From assembly GCA_963761015.1 (NCBI GenBank), contig CAVXFL010000015.1, positions 1-64,000 of the forward strand: DNA of 64,000 nt. The letters run 5' to 3'. Below the pieces are notes generated by a model that had not been told where the DNA came from, made no database searches, and worked only from the letters and a program-made list of their open reading frames with translations. Below are positions 17,470 through 26,513 of this stretch, in pieces (positions within the stretch are counted from its first letter, which is position 1; each line of letters starts with the position of its first letter). A program made the translations under genes and the position numbers. This DNA comes from CAVXFL01 sp963761015. Lineage in GTDB: Bacteria; Pseudomonadota; Alphaproteobacteria; Acetobacterales; Acetobacteraceae.

Positions 17470-17745
17470 TTTCTTTGCCGCCGTCCGGCACCACGACTAC
17501 AAGGCGCCGGGGCGCGAGCACTACGCGTGGGAAACCACGGTGGCGAGCAGCGCCGATCCAACGCGCATGTGCGTGACGGCGTGGACGAGGACAGTTTCGT
17601 CACGCTGCGACGCTCGCGCGACGCGCAGATCGCGCTGCCGACGCTGATCATCCCGTCGGTGCCGGTGAACATCTGCGGCGGCCACCTGCCCGAGCCGGAG
17701 GACAACGGCATCCGTTACCTGAAAATTCCGATCGACAAGTTCTGA
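17470..17745 (+). pseudogene. Truncated second copy of the persulfide dioxygenase-like gene
   Basis: This segment repeats the last 250 or so bases of the MBL gene (about 15237-15482) with only scattered substitutions. The encoded text 'GVDEDSFV.LRRSRDAQ' through 'EDNGIRYLK' and the terminal 'DKF' is the same. It carries a one-base deletion (ggtggcgagc instead of ggtggccgagc) and an 11-base insertion near its start. It lacks the metal-binding N-terminal two thirds and cannot be functional. It follows the monooxygenase stop by 11 bp. Confidence 0.85.
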
Positions 17746-18878
17746 GCGCCGACCGGCCAACCCCAGTTCAAACGCGCTGTCGCGCGAACTCGGCATTCTT
17801 CTCGATTTCGCGCACGCTGGTCCGCGGGTATCTTGCGGCCGTGCAGAAGCGTGACACACGCGTCCAGCGAGGCGGCATAATGCTCCGACCAATAGGCGAG
17901 CAGCGAGAATTCATCCAGTACGCCGTATTCGTAAATCCATTCATGCAGGAACAGTCCGCTGGCCGGTTGCGGGATGTTCACGGCGCGTTCGCCGATGAGA
18001 TAACCCTGGTGAAATTTGCTGTTGATCCGGCAATATCGCATCGCCCCGTGCAGCGACTCCGCCCGCGACGGACAGGCCTCGTACGCCTTCAGATACGACC
18101 CTATGATGTCGCTGTCGGCATGGCCGAGCTGCTCCTTGAGCTGCGCCGCATAGTACAGGCTGACGAAAATCTCTTCTTTCCAAAAGCCCAGATCAGCGCG
18201 TTCGAGATAGCGCGCCAGCGCCTTTTGCTTCTCGCCGATGTCGCGCCAGCTCTGCGCGAGATAAAAAGTGTAGCGCGAGATCAGGAACGGGTCCCGCTCC
18301 ACCGCGAGCGCGCACTCGAGCGTCTCGGCATCGTTGCGATACTTCCGCGGATCCCGGCTGCGCGCGCCGTCGCGCCCGGAGCGGATGTGCAGTCCCCGCG
18401 CGGTGCCCGTGGAATGCCCGCCCGGGCCTTCGAGAAATTCATGCAGCACGCCGCGATAGCGGAAATCCAGCCGGTTGCGGCAGATTTGCGGCCGGAAATA
18501 CGTGATCGGCGGCAGGCGGATCTCGACATGGTACAGATCCTCGGTCAATCCCGCCTTGAACGCCGCCGGATCGAACCCGTCGCCGCACACCACCACGTCG
18601 TCGGCATCCATGACGAACGCGTAATCGATATCAGCGCGGTCGCGCAGGCTCGCCAGCGCCGAGGTGCGATTGGCGACGAAGTCGCCCCAGGGCTGGTCGA
18701 TCACCCGCCCGGCGATACCGCTGCGATCGAGCCAGTCCCTGACGATGTCCTGCGTGCCGTCGGTCGAGCCGGTGTCCTCGATCAGCACGTAGTCGATCAG
18801 ATCGGCCACGCTGTCGAGGCAGCGCTCGATCACGTGGGCTTCGTTCTTGACGATCATGCAAAGGCCGAGCGTCGGCAC
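17715..18878 (-). CDS. Family 2 glycosyltransferase with helical repeat tail
   Basis: A 387-residue protein starting 'TLGLCMIVKNEAHVIERCLDSV', with 'IEDTGSTDGTQDI' and the metal-binding DADD ('FVMDADDVVV'). This is a GT-A fold glycosyltransferase of the SunS/TPR-containing GT2 group; the C-terminal half is alpha-helical repeat-like ('YTFYLAQSWRDIGEKQKAL'). It probably adds sugar to a surface polymer or protein. Its last codons are read from the antisense of the truncated MBL copy, so the original C-terminus may have been replaced. The upstream glycosyltransferase fragment runs into it in a shifted frame, so the two could once have been one fused gene. Confidence 0.75.
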   Translation of the reverse strand: MPTLGLCMIVKNEAHVIERCLDSVADLIDYVLIEDTGSTDGTQDIVRDWLDRSGIAGRVIDQPWGDFVANRTSALASLRDRADIDYAFVMDADDVVVCGDGFDPAAFKAGLTEDLYHVEIRLPPITYFRPQICRNRLDFRYRGVLHEFLEGPGGHSTGTARGLHIRSGRDGARSRDPRKYRNDAETLECALAVERDPFLISRYTFYLAQSWRDIGEKQKALARYLERADLGFWKEEIFVSLYYAAQLKEQLGHADSDIIGSYLKAYEACPSRAESLHGAMRYCRINSKFHQGYLIGERAVNIPQPASGLFLHEWIYEYGVLDEFSLLAYWSEHYAASLDACVTLLHGRKIPADQRARNREECRVRATARLNWGWPVGAQNLSIGIFR

Positions 18879-19767
18879 ATTCCGCTCCGTCGCTCGCGCG
18901 GAGTGCCGGGCCGATTTCGGGTTCGGCCGGCGCGGCGCGATCCACCGCGCGGCTGGCTTCGGCTACGATGTCGAGAGATTCGGGCAACGTGAAATGCTCC
19001 CCCATGGCGGCGATGGCTTTGCTCAGGATGTCCGGCGCGGCGCGGCGCGAAATGGCGGCAAAGCCGGCGTCGGCAAGGGTGGCTCGCCGCTCGGGTCGCG
19101 CCAGCAGCTCCAAACAGAGGTCGGCTAGCCGCTCGTACGGCGCCGCCGCGAGGCCGTCGCGCAAATCTGCATCCACGATCTCGCCCTCGTTGCACTCCGT
19201 GACCACCGTCTTGCGGTTGGCGAGCGCGTAGCCGACGCGAACGATCTCGAAGGCGCCCGGCAGGTGCTGGTGGACGTTGATGATCAGCTTCGCGCGGCCG
19301 ATCAGCCGATCGCGCTCGGCACCGTACACGCCGAACGCGTGATGCACCGCTATTCCGCGTTCGCGCATCTGGCCGAACAACGCCTGCCGCCGCGGCCCGC
19401 CCGAGCCGTAGAAGAGAACGTCGATGTCCTGCTCCGCGGTCGCGCGCACCCGGGTGAACCGCGGCACATAGCCGAGCGGCACGAAGCGCGCGGCGATGCC
19501 GAGCGCCTGGGAAACGCCGGCGGCATTGGCCTCGCTGAAATCCCAGACCGGAAACCGGAGTAGCAGGGCGCGATATGCTTCGGTGAACCACGCCGCGCCG
19601 GCGTGCTCGGTATTGTAGATGACCGTGCGCGCCGGCAGCTTCTCCATCTCCGACCTGGGGAGCAGGTGGGCGCCGATGACGATGGTGTTCCCCGCAACGC
19701 CGTCCACGTCCGGCGACAAGGCGACGCGGTATCCGAGCGAGCGAAGCCCGTAATAAACCGCTTCAAC
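18879..19767 (-). pseudogene. Glycosyltransferase (GT-B-like), 3' part, cut by IS630
   Basis: The fragment reads 'VEAVYYGLRSLGYRVALSPD', 'GNTIVIGAHLLP', 'ARFVPLGYVPRF', 'DIDVLFYGSGGPRRQALF', 'AKLIINVHQH' and 'FEIVRVGYALANRK'. This is the pattern of a GT-B-fold glycosyltransferase or glycan-modifying protein. Its 5' end is missing because an IS630-family element sits immediately upstream, and the first codons of the open frame come from the element itself. No stop occurs before the downstream GT2 gene; the frame runs on to 18631. That suggests a lost stop or a former fusion. Confidence 0.7.
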
Positions 19768-19769
19768 TA

Positions 19770-20942
19770 GTGTCCCGATTCCCAATTGCCATCCAAAAAT
19801 CATGCGGCCCTCGCTTGGCCGAGAACGGCGCGGGCGCGTGTGATCTTGGCCAGGATCTCGGCGCCTTCTGCCCGCCAGACATACCGCCGGGGCGTGGCAT
19901 TGCGGGCCGCGAGATAGGCTTTGATGTCGCGCACCAACTCGTTCACCGAACCGAAGCTGCCGGCACGGATCACGGCGCCGGTCAGCTCGGCGAAGAAGCG
20001 CTCCACCAGATTGAGCCACGACGACGAGGTCGGCGTGAAGTGCATGTGAAAGCGCGGGTGCCGCTCCAGCCAGGCGCGCACCTTCGGTTGCTTGTGGGTC
20101 GCATAGTTGTCGGCGATCAGATGCAGGTCGAGCCCGCGCGGCGTCTCGCGATCGATCTGCTTCAGGAACCGCAGCCATTCGACGTGCGTGTGGCGCGCCT
20201 CGGTGCGCGCGATCAGTTTGCCGGTCAGCTGGTTAAGCGCGGCAAACAACGTGATGGTGCCATGCCGAACGTAGTCGTGCGTCATGGTGCGCGGCCGCTT
20301 CGGCGCCAGCGGCAGCCCGAGTTGCGTGCGTTCGAGCGCCTGACACTGGCTCTTTTCGTCGCAGCACAGCACCAGCGCCTTGGCCGGCGGGTCCAGATAA
20401 AGCCCGATCACATCCCAGAACTTGTCCTCGAACTTCGCATCGTTGGACAGCTTGAACGTCCTGACGCGGTGCGGCTTCAGCTCGTTGCGCGACCAGATGC
20501 GCTGCACCGAACTGGCGGAAACCCCGGCGTGCCGGCCCATCGCGCGGATGCTCCAGCGGGTTTGTCCCGCCGGCGGCCGCGTCACCTCGGTGACCACCCG
20601 CGCCAGCGTGGCGGCCGGGATGGATGGTTTGCGGCCACGCCCGGGACGATCGTTGAGCCCGGCCAGACCCGCGGCTGCGAAGCGCCGCGACCACAGCGAA
20701 ACCCGCTTCGGCGTGGTGTTCAGCCGTGCCGCGACGGCCTCCACGCCGAGCCCTTCCAGCCGCAACAGGATGATCGTCGCGCGGTCCCGATCGCGCATGC
20801 TGATGGCGCTGGCGCGGGACCGCCGACGCAACTCCGCCAGCACATCGGGCTCCGCCGTCAGCCGTCTGATCTGCTGTGACATGCGCCCCCCTTGCGAATC
20901 GGCGTGCAAGGGATTCTAGTCGGCATTAGCGAGGCAGGACAC
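19770..20942 (-). mobile_element. IS630-family insertion sequence (copy 1)
   Basis: The element is 1173 bp with imperfect inverted ends: GTGTCCCGATTCCCAATTGCC at the left and its counterpart GTGTCCTGCCTCGCTAATGCC read inward from the right. It is flanked by TA at 19768-19769 and 20943-20944, the target duplication expected for IS630/Tc1-type elements. It contains one intact transposase gene and interrupts a glycosyltransferase gene. Confidence 0.9.
19800..20882 (-). CDS. IS630-family transposase
   Basis: A 360-residue transposase with an N-terminal helix-turn-helix region ('RLNTTPKRVSLWSRRF') and a DDE catalytic core: CCDEKSQ (first Asp), LIADNYATHK (second Asp) and 'SSSWLNLVERFFAEL' (Glu). 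The start at 20882 (MSQQIRRLT) has GGGGGG upstream. The frame is intact, so the element may still be active. Confidence 0.92.
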   Translation of the reverse strand: MSQQIRRLTAEPDVLAELRRRSRASAISMRDRDRATIILLRLEGLGVEAVAARLNTTPKRVSLWSRRFAAAGLAGLNDRPGRGRKPSIPAATLARVVTEVTRPPAGQTRWSIRAMGRHAGVSASSVQRIWSRNELKPHRVRTFKLSNDAKFEDKFWDVIGLYLDPPAKALVLCCDEKSQCQALERTQLGLPLAPKRPRTMTHDYVRHGTITLFAALNQLTGKLIARTEARHTHVEWLRFLKQIDRETPRGLDLHLIADNYATHKQPKVRAWLERHPRFHMHFTPTSSSWLNLVERFFAELTGAVIRAGSFGSVNELVRDIKAYLAARNATPRRYVWRAEGAEILAKITRARAVLGQARAA

Positions 20943-20944
20943 TA

Positions 20945-21063
20945 GCGGTCGAGAAATCGCGGCTGTCCCGGACGCCGGCCGGCCAGATGCAAAAATCCAG
21001 ATCCCCGGTTGCGGGTGAGGCTGCGCCCTTGAACATGCCATCGATGTTCTGAACGAGCTCCAT
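20945..21063 (-). pseudogene. Probable 5' end of the IS630-interrupted glycosyltransferase gene
   Basis: On the far side of the IS, one minus-strand frame reads MELVQNIDGMFKGAAS and then 'DLDFCIWPAGVRDSRDFSTAS' up to the insertion point. This resembles the N-terminus expected before 'VEAVYYGLRSLG'. Removing the IS and one TA leaves the two halves offset by one base, so a further indel or error must be assumed. AGGGCCCCAGG precedes the ATG. Confidence 0.4.
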
Positions 21064-21351
21064 CCTGGGGCCCTGCCTTTGCCAGCGCGTTGCGGAACGA
21101 CTGCCGGCGCACCGACGATGAGGGATGCCCCGTAGGCGTCATGTATCTAAAGTAGAATTTCCAATAAATCTGTCAACTTTTGATTAGGGAAAAGTCCGCT
21201 ATGGCCAGCCCCGGCAGGGCTCGCGCTTGCGTGGGGTCGTTTCGGGTCAGGCAGAGGGATAGTCGTGCGCGCGGGGCGTTCGGACGCCTCAGCGGGTGAA
21301 GGGGAAACATGGTCGGGCCGCCGCGGGCGGGCGCGGCCAAGATGGAGAACC
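21064..21351. promoter_or_regulatory. Intergenic region with AT-rich patch ahead of the adhesin gene
   Basis: No convincing gene is seen in these 288 bp. The patch at 21140-21200 is markedly AT-rich for this window (for example 'aagtagaatttccaataaat') and probably holds the promoter of the plus-strand adhesin gene. No clear regulator palindrome was found. Confidence 0.3.
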
Positions 21352-21764
21352 ATGGTAGGTCTTTACACATTTACATCGCGCGGTACGGACGACAATTGGA
21401 ACGATGGGTCTTCGTGGAGTGGTTCCGTACCGTCGCAGACCATCGACCAGAATCTGACCTTCGTTAATCACAACTCGCTTTAGGACTCCATCGTCATTCC
21501 GGCGTCGGTAAACCAGGCGACTGGTTTGTTCAATACGTGGACCATATCGGATACGTCGACCCTGAACGGCTCGCTGGACGCATATACCAGCGCGTTGACC
21601 CTGGTGAACCAGGGAGAACTGTTCGTCAATTGGCAGCCTTAACCTCAACAATGATTTTCTTGGTGTATTCTGGACGTTGGACGGCACCGGGACCGGAGCG
21701 ACTTATTTCGAAAACGACGGCGCCGTCGACATTGCCGGAGCCGATTGGTTCGGTGACCCGACCT

Positions 21765-23259
21765 GTAATTGCTCACCTTGGTGACGGAGCGGCCTGGGTC
21801 GGGCCGGCCCGATCAGACCGGGACGAGCCGCAGCATCGGATAACGCTTGACACGGCTACGGGCGCCTCAATTCTAAACGCGGGGTGCCGACGTGCCCCGA
21901 CCTCGACGAACTGAGCCATGCGGAGAAGGACGCGCTGATCCGGGCGCTGATGGCGCAGCTTGCGGCGGCGCAGCAGCAGATCGCGGTACTGCAGGCGCGG
22001 GTGGATGAACTGACCCGCCCGGCGAAGACCCCAGACAACTCGTCGAAGCCTCCGTCGCAAGGCCAGAAGGAAAATCTCCCGTCGCCCGGCGGTGATCGCC
22101 CGGCGCGCAAGAGCCGGCCCGGCGCGGGTCGCACGCTGCACCCGAACCCGGATCGTGTGGTCGAGGCCAAGCTGACCGCTTGTCCGAACTGCCAGGCGGC
22201 CTTTCCGGAGACCTTGCCGACGCCGCAGAACGTCTACGAGCGCATCGAACTGCCGCCGGTCAAGCCGGACGTCACGCAGGTGCGGCTGTTCGGCGGCCGT
22301 TGCGCCTGCTGCGGCAAGCGCGTGGTGGCCACGGCGCCGGCCGGGCTGGAGCCGGGTTCGCCATTCGGCCAGTCGATCGCGGCGCTGGTGGTCTACCTGC
22401 ACTATGCCCACGCCATCGGCATGGAGCGGCTGGCCACCCTGATGGACGAGGTGTTCTCGCTGTCGATCAGCGAAGGCGCGATCAGCAACATGCTGGCCCG
22501 CGCGCGCGAGCCGTTGCTCGCGGCCGCGGTGGCGATCCGCGAAACCGTGACCGCCAGCGCCGTGGTGTGTTCGGACGAAACCTCGGCGCGGGTGAGCGGC
22601 AAGACTTGCTGGGAATGGGTGTTCGTCGGCACGCTCGCGGTGCTGCACATCATTCGCCCCAGCCGCGGCAAGGCTGTCGTGCAGGACTTGTTCGGTGCCA
22701 TTCAGCCGATGGTTTGGGTCTCCGATATGCTGGGCAGCCAGCGCGGCCATGCCGTGGAATGGCAGGTGTGCCTCGCGCATCTGCTGCGCGATGCACGGTA
22801 TGCCATCGAATGTGGCGATACCGCCTTCAGCGCCGCCTTCAAACGGCTGCTGCTGCGCGCCATCGCCATTGGGCAGCGACGCGACACGTTGGCCGACAGC
22901 ACATTGCGCCAGTATCGTGCCGATCTGAACCGCCGGCTCGATCGGATCATGATGGCCGGCCCGATCGGTGAGCCGGGACGCAAGTTACGCAAGCGCATCG
23001 GGGCCAATCGCGCGCACTTGTTCGTGTTCGTTACCAACCGCGACGTGCCGTACACCAACAACATCTCCGAGCGGAACCTCCGCCCCAGCGTGATCTTCCG
23101 CAAGGTCACCAACGGTTTCCGCTGCGAGTGGGGGGCCGAGACCTACGCCGCATTCCGCTCCATCGTCAGCACCGCCAAGGCCAACCGAACTGCCATACTC
23201 GGTGCCGTCCGCACCGCCCTGCTCACCCAGCCACTACCTACACCGGGGTGAGCAGTTAC
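21765..23259 (+). mobile_element. IS66-family insertion sequence with 8-bp target duplication
   Basis: The 1495-bp element has inverted ends GTAATTGCTCACCTTGGTG (left) and GTAACTGCTCACCCCGGTG (right, read inward). The 8-bp sequence CCCGACCT flanks it on both sides (21757-21764 and 23260-23267). An 8-bp duplication and GTAA ends are characteristic of IS66 elements. It carries only the large transposase gene, with no TnpA/TnpB homologues, like the single-gene IS66 subgroup. Confidence 0.95.
21884..23251 (+). CDS. IS66-family transposase (TnpC)
   Basis: A 455-residue transposase. It has an N-terminal leucine-zipper-like helix ('LMAQLAAAQQQIAVLQARV'), the 'KTPDNSSKPPS' block, a zinc-finger-like C-x2-C pair with 'CACCGKRV', and the catalytic DDE domain (CSDETSARVSGK, 'VCLAHLLRDARYAI', 'NNISERNLRPSVIFRK'). 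The GTG at 21884 is the likely start. The frame is intact. Confidence 0.92.
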   Translation: MPTCPDLDELSHAEKDALIRALMAQLAAAQQQIAVLQARVDELTRPAKTPDNSSKPPSQGQKENLPSPGGDRPARKSRPGAGRTLHPNPDRVVEAKLTACPNCQAAFPETLPTPQNVYERIELPPVKPDVTQVRLFGGRCACCGKRVVATAPAGLEPGSPFGQSIAALVVYLHYAHAIGMERLATLMDEVFSLSISEGAISNMLARAREPLLAAAVAIRETVTASAVVCSDETSARVSGKTCWEWVFVGTLAVLHIIRPSRGKAVVQDLFGAIQPMVWVSDMLGSQRGHAVEWQVCLAHLLRDARYAIECGDTAFSAAFKRLLLRAIAIGQRRDTLADSTLRQYRADLNRRLDRIMMAGPIGEPGRKLRKRIGANRAHLFVFVTNRDVPYTNNISERNLRPSVIFRKVTNGFRCEWGAETYAAFRSIVSTAKANRTAILGAVRTALLTQPLPTPG

Positions 23260-23699
23260 CCCGACCTTCGCGGCTGCCACCATAAACGTCAGCGTCACGG
23301 GCAACGGCCAGCTCGACCTGTTTGGCAGCTCAACCCTGGCGATCGGGCTGGGTGATGCCGTGGGCGGCGGGCAAGTCGTACAGTTCATGAACGATGCGAC
23401 GATCGGCAACTCCGAAACCCTGGTCGCGACCAGCGGCCTCGATTTCAGCGCGCGCATCGCCGGTTTCGCCAATGGCGACACGATCGAGATGCAGAATGTC
23501 GGCGGGGACGCGAGCGATACGCTTCGTGTTACGAGCGGGGATGGGATCACCTCCGTAGAGATCGAGAACGGTTCCTCGATCCTGGAGCAATTGACCTTCA
23601 TTGGATCTTATCTGTCCACGAGCTTCACCTTGTCCGCCGACAGCAACAACGGCGGCGAATTCACCCTGACCACCGACGCCACGGCGGCTCTCGGCGTTG

Positions 23700-24980
23700 G
23701 TGCAACCGGAGCGACCGGCCCGACGGGCGATACGGGTTCGACCGGCCCCGCCGGTGCGACCGGCGATACCGGCGCCACAGGACCGACCGGCGATACCGGT
23801 CCCATCGGTGCGACGGGCGATACCGGCCCCGGTCGGAGCCACCGGCGATACCGGCCCCACAGGGTCCACCGGCGCGACAGGCGCAACCGGCGACACCGGT
23901 CCGGTCGGAGCCACCGGCGACACCGGTCCCGTCGGTGCGACGGGCGATAGCGGCCCCACAGGGTCCACCGGCGCGACAGGCGCAACCGGCGACACCGGTC
24001 CGGTCGGAGCCACCGGCGACACCGGTCCCATCGGTGCGACGGGCGATAGCGGCCCCACAGGGTCCACCGGCGCGACAGGCGCAACCGGCGACACCGGTCC
24101 GGTCGGAACCACCGGCGATACCGGCCCCACCGGTGCGACGGGCGATAGCGGCCCCACAGGGTCCACCGGCGCAACCGGAGACAAGGGCAATACCGGCGCC
24201 GCGGGAGCAACCGGCGATACCGGCGCGACAGGACCGACCGGCGACACCGGCGCAACCGGAGCCAAGGGCGATACCGGCGCCGCCGGAGCCAACGGCGACA
24301 CCGGCGCGACAGGACCGATTGGCGCGACCGGCGCAACCGGAGACAAGGGCGATACCGGCGCCGCCGGAGCAACCGGCGACACCGGCGCGACAGGACCGGC
24401 CGGCGCCACCGGTGGCACTGGAGCCAAGGGCGATACCGGCGCCGCGGGAGCAACCGGCGACACCGGCGCGACAGGACCGATCGGCGCCACCGGCGCCACC
24501 GGAGACAAGGGCGATACCGGCGCGACAGGACCGATCGGCGCCACCGGCGCCACCGGAGACAAGGGCGATACCGGCGCGACAGGACCGACCGGCGCCACCG
24601 GCGCAACCGGCGACAAGGGCGATACCGGCGCGGCGGGAGCAACCGGCGACACCGGCGCGACAGGACCGATCGGCGCGACCGGCGCCACCGGAGACAAGGG
24701 TGATACCGGCGCCTCGGGAGCAACTGGCGACACCGGCGCCACAGGACCGGCCGGCGCCACCGGCGCCACCGGCGACAAGGGCGATACCGGCGCCGCGGGA
24801 GCAACCGGCGATACCGGCGCGACAGGACCGATCGGCGCTACGGGTGCGACCGGCGCGACCGGCGCAATCGGCGCAATCGGCGACACCGGCCCGACCGGAC
24901 CCGTGGGTCCGACCGGTGATACCGGAGCATCCGGTCCGAGCGGGCCGATCGGCGACACCGGAGCACCCGGGGCGACGGGG
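23700..24980 (+). repeat. Collagen-like Gly-X-Y coding repeat array
   Basis: The array encodes uninterrupted Gly-X-Y triplets dominated by GAT, GDT, GPT/GPI, GDK and GAA. Two nested periods are visible. The phrase gggtccaccgg recurs at 23862, 23961, 24060 and 24159, a 99-bp unit (11 triplets). In the second half, the lysine-coding 'aagg' occurs at 24264, 24345, 24426, 24507, 24561, 24615, 24696 and 24777. Those spacings are always 81 or 54 bp, multiples of a 27-bp (three-triplet) unit. Such arrays expand and contract by slippage or recombination. Confidence 0.95.
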
Positions 24981-26410
24981 GCCGAGCAGGTACCGTCCAC
25001 GACCGGGAACCTGGTCGCGAACGCCATCCGTTCGAGCGCATCCGCCACCGCCTCGTCGGACGTCGCCGCGCTGCTCGCCAGCCCGGGCGCCGTGCAGGCG
25101 AGCTACACCGTCCCCGGCCAGACCTTGCCCGCGGTGCCGCCAGGCCAGATCGGCGCGGTCGCCTTCAGCGGGGACTGGAGCGGGGCGATACTCCTCCCCG
25201 CCGCGTACACCGACATCTCCAGCAGCGCGCATGGGCCGGCGATCACGGGCGGCGGCGGCAACGCGCTGTTCCTGAGCCAGGCCGGGGGGCAGATCTTCAC
25301 GTTCGGCGGGTCCGCCGGCACGGCTTATGTGGCGGGGGGCGGTAATACCATCGTCACCCCGGCAACCGGCGGCGCCGGCTATCTGATCGTGACCGGCATC
25401 GCCGCCAGCCACGCGCTGTCGTTCAGCGCCGCTACCCCGGGCATCGGCCTCGACGCCACCGGCGGCAACACGATCGAGGCGCTCAGCGGCAACGACACCA
25501 TCGCCGCCGGGCTCGGTGCCAACCAGATCTTCCTCGGCACCGGCAACGATCTGGTGGGCAGCGACGGCGCCGACACGATCGTCGCCTCCACCGGCAGCGC
25601 GACCATCGTGGCCGGGTCCAACAACGCGCTCGTCTACGGCGGAAGCGGCCGACTGACCTTCGTCAACGGCAGCGGCGCCAGCACCGTGATCGGCGGGGCC
25701 GGCGGCATCACGGCCTGGGGCGGCACGGGCAGCCTATTCGCCGAGGCCGGCTCGGGGGGCGGCATGATGGCCGGCGGCGCGGCCGGACAGAACAGGCTGT
25801 TCGCCGGCACCGGGGCCGCCACGCTGTTCGGAGGCGGCAGCGGCGATGTGCTCGTAGCCGGCGGCCCGACCGGCGATCTGCTGGTCGCGGGCGCCGGTGC
25901 CGAGACGCTGACCGGCGTCAATTCCACCGGTAACAACGTCATGTTCGGCAACGGCGGCGCGGATCTGCTGGTCGCCGGCGCCGGCGCGGACGTGCTGGTC
26001 GCCGGCTCCGGCGACGAGACGCTGGTCGGCGGAACCGGGCCGGATCAGCTCTTCGCCGGGTCCGGCACAAACGTCGTGCTCGCCGGTGGCGGCAACGAGA
26101 CGCTGATCGGCGGCAGCGGCGATGCCATGTTCTACTTCGGCACGGGCAACGACACGATGTTCGCCGGCACCGGCGCCGAGATGCTGGTGTTCACCAACGG
26201 CTCGGGCGGCGGGCAGGACCTGGTGGTGAATTTCGGTCCCGCCGACCACATCGCGCTGAGCAACTTCGGCGCCGGGGAGCCAAGTTCAGTCCTGGCCAAT
26301 CAGGTCAACACCGCTGCCGGCACGTCGATCACACTGTCCGATGGTACAAACATACTGCTCTCCGGCGTGTCGCATCTGAGCGCCGGCTCGTTCCTCTGAC
26401 GCTTACCCGG

Positions 26411-26436
26411 CACGGCCGCGCTCCGGCGCGGCCGTG
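26411..26436 (+). terminator. Stem-loop after the adhesin gene
   Basis: CACGGCCGCGC (26411-26421) and GCGCGGCCGTG (26426-26436) form a perfect 11-bp stem with a TCCG tetraloop, 11 bp after the adhesin stop. No U-run follows, so it is a likely but not classical terminator. Confidence 0.6.
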
Positions 26437-26513
26437 TGCTACAAGGACGCCGCGAACAACTTCCATCCAGCGGTTCCCTTTCATTGCCGCCGGCCGAGCC
26501 TTAGCTTCGGCCC

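Larger units (their letters stand above)
21352..26399 (+). pseudogene. Giant surface protein: collagen-like repeats plus RTX/beta-roll-like C-terminus, disrupted
   Basis: Reassembled across an IS66 insertion, this was one open gene. It has a beta-rich N-terminal passenger ('YTFTSRGTDDNWNDGSSW', 'LTLVNQGELFVN', 'INVSVTGNGQLDLFGSSTL', 'GFANGDTIEMQNVGG'). About 425 residues of Gly-X-Y collagen-like repeats follow. The C-terminal region of about 450 residues has glycine/aspartate-rich beta-roll repeats ('GGNTIEALSGNDTIAAGLG', 'GTGNDTMFAGTGAEMLVF'), typical of type I-secreted RTX-like adhesins. It ends in 'LLSGVSHLSAGSFL'. Lesions: an in-frame TAG at 21481; an extra T at 21631; the IS66 element at 21765-23259; and an extra C in the CCCC run at 23827-23830. 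The IS plus target duplication is 1503 bp (501 codons), so excision would restore frame. No secretion genes are nearby. Confidence 0.85.

Noticed and set aside
18631..20178. A single 515-codon minus-strand frame spanning the glycosyltransferase fragment and both flanks
   Set aside because: Its 5' codons come from inside the IS630 transposase gene and its 3' codons are a shifted reading of the GT2 gene. Only the middle is real.
23700..24980. Regular short repeats that could be mistaken for a CRISPR array
   Set aside because: There are no unique spacers of constant length and the units are contiguous Gly-X-Y codons in frame with flanking adhesin sequence. No cas genes are present.
23330..25412. 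Long minus-strand open frames opposite the collagen array (repetitive Pro-Val-Ala-Pro text)
   Set aside because: They are the automatic antisense of Gly-X-Y codons in GC-rich DNA. They have no start signals and their boundaries follow the repeat and not a gene.
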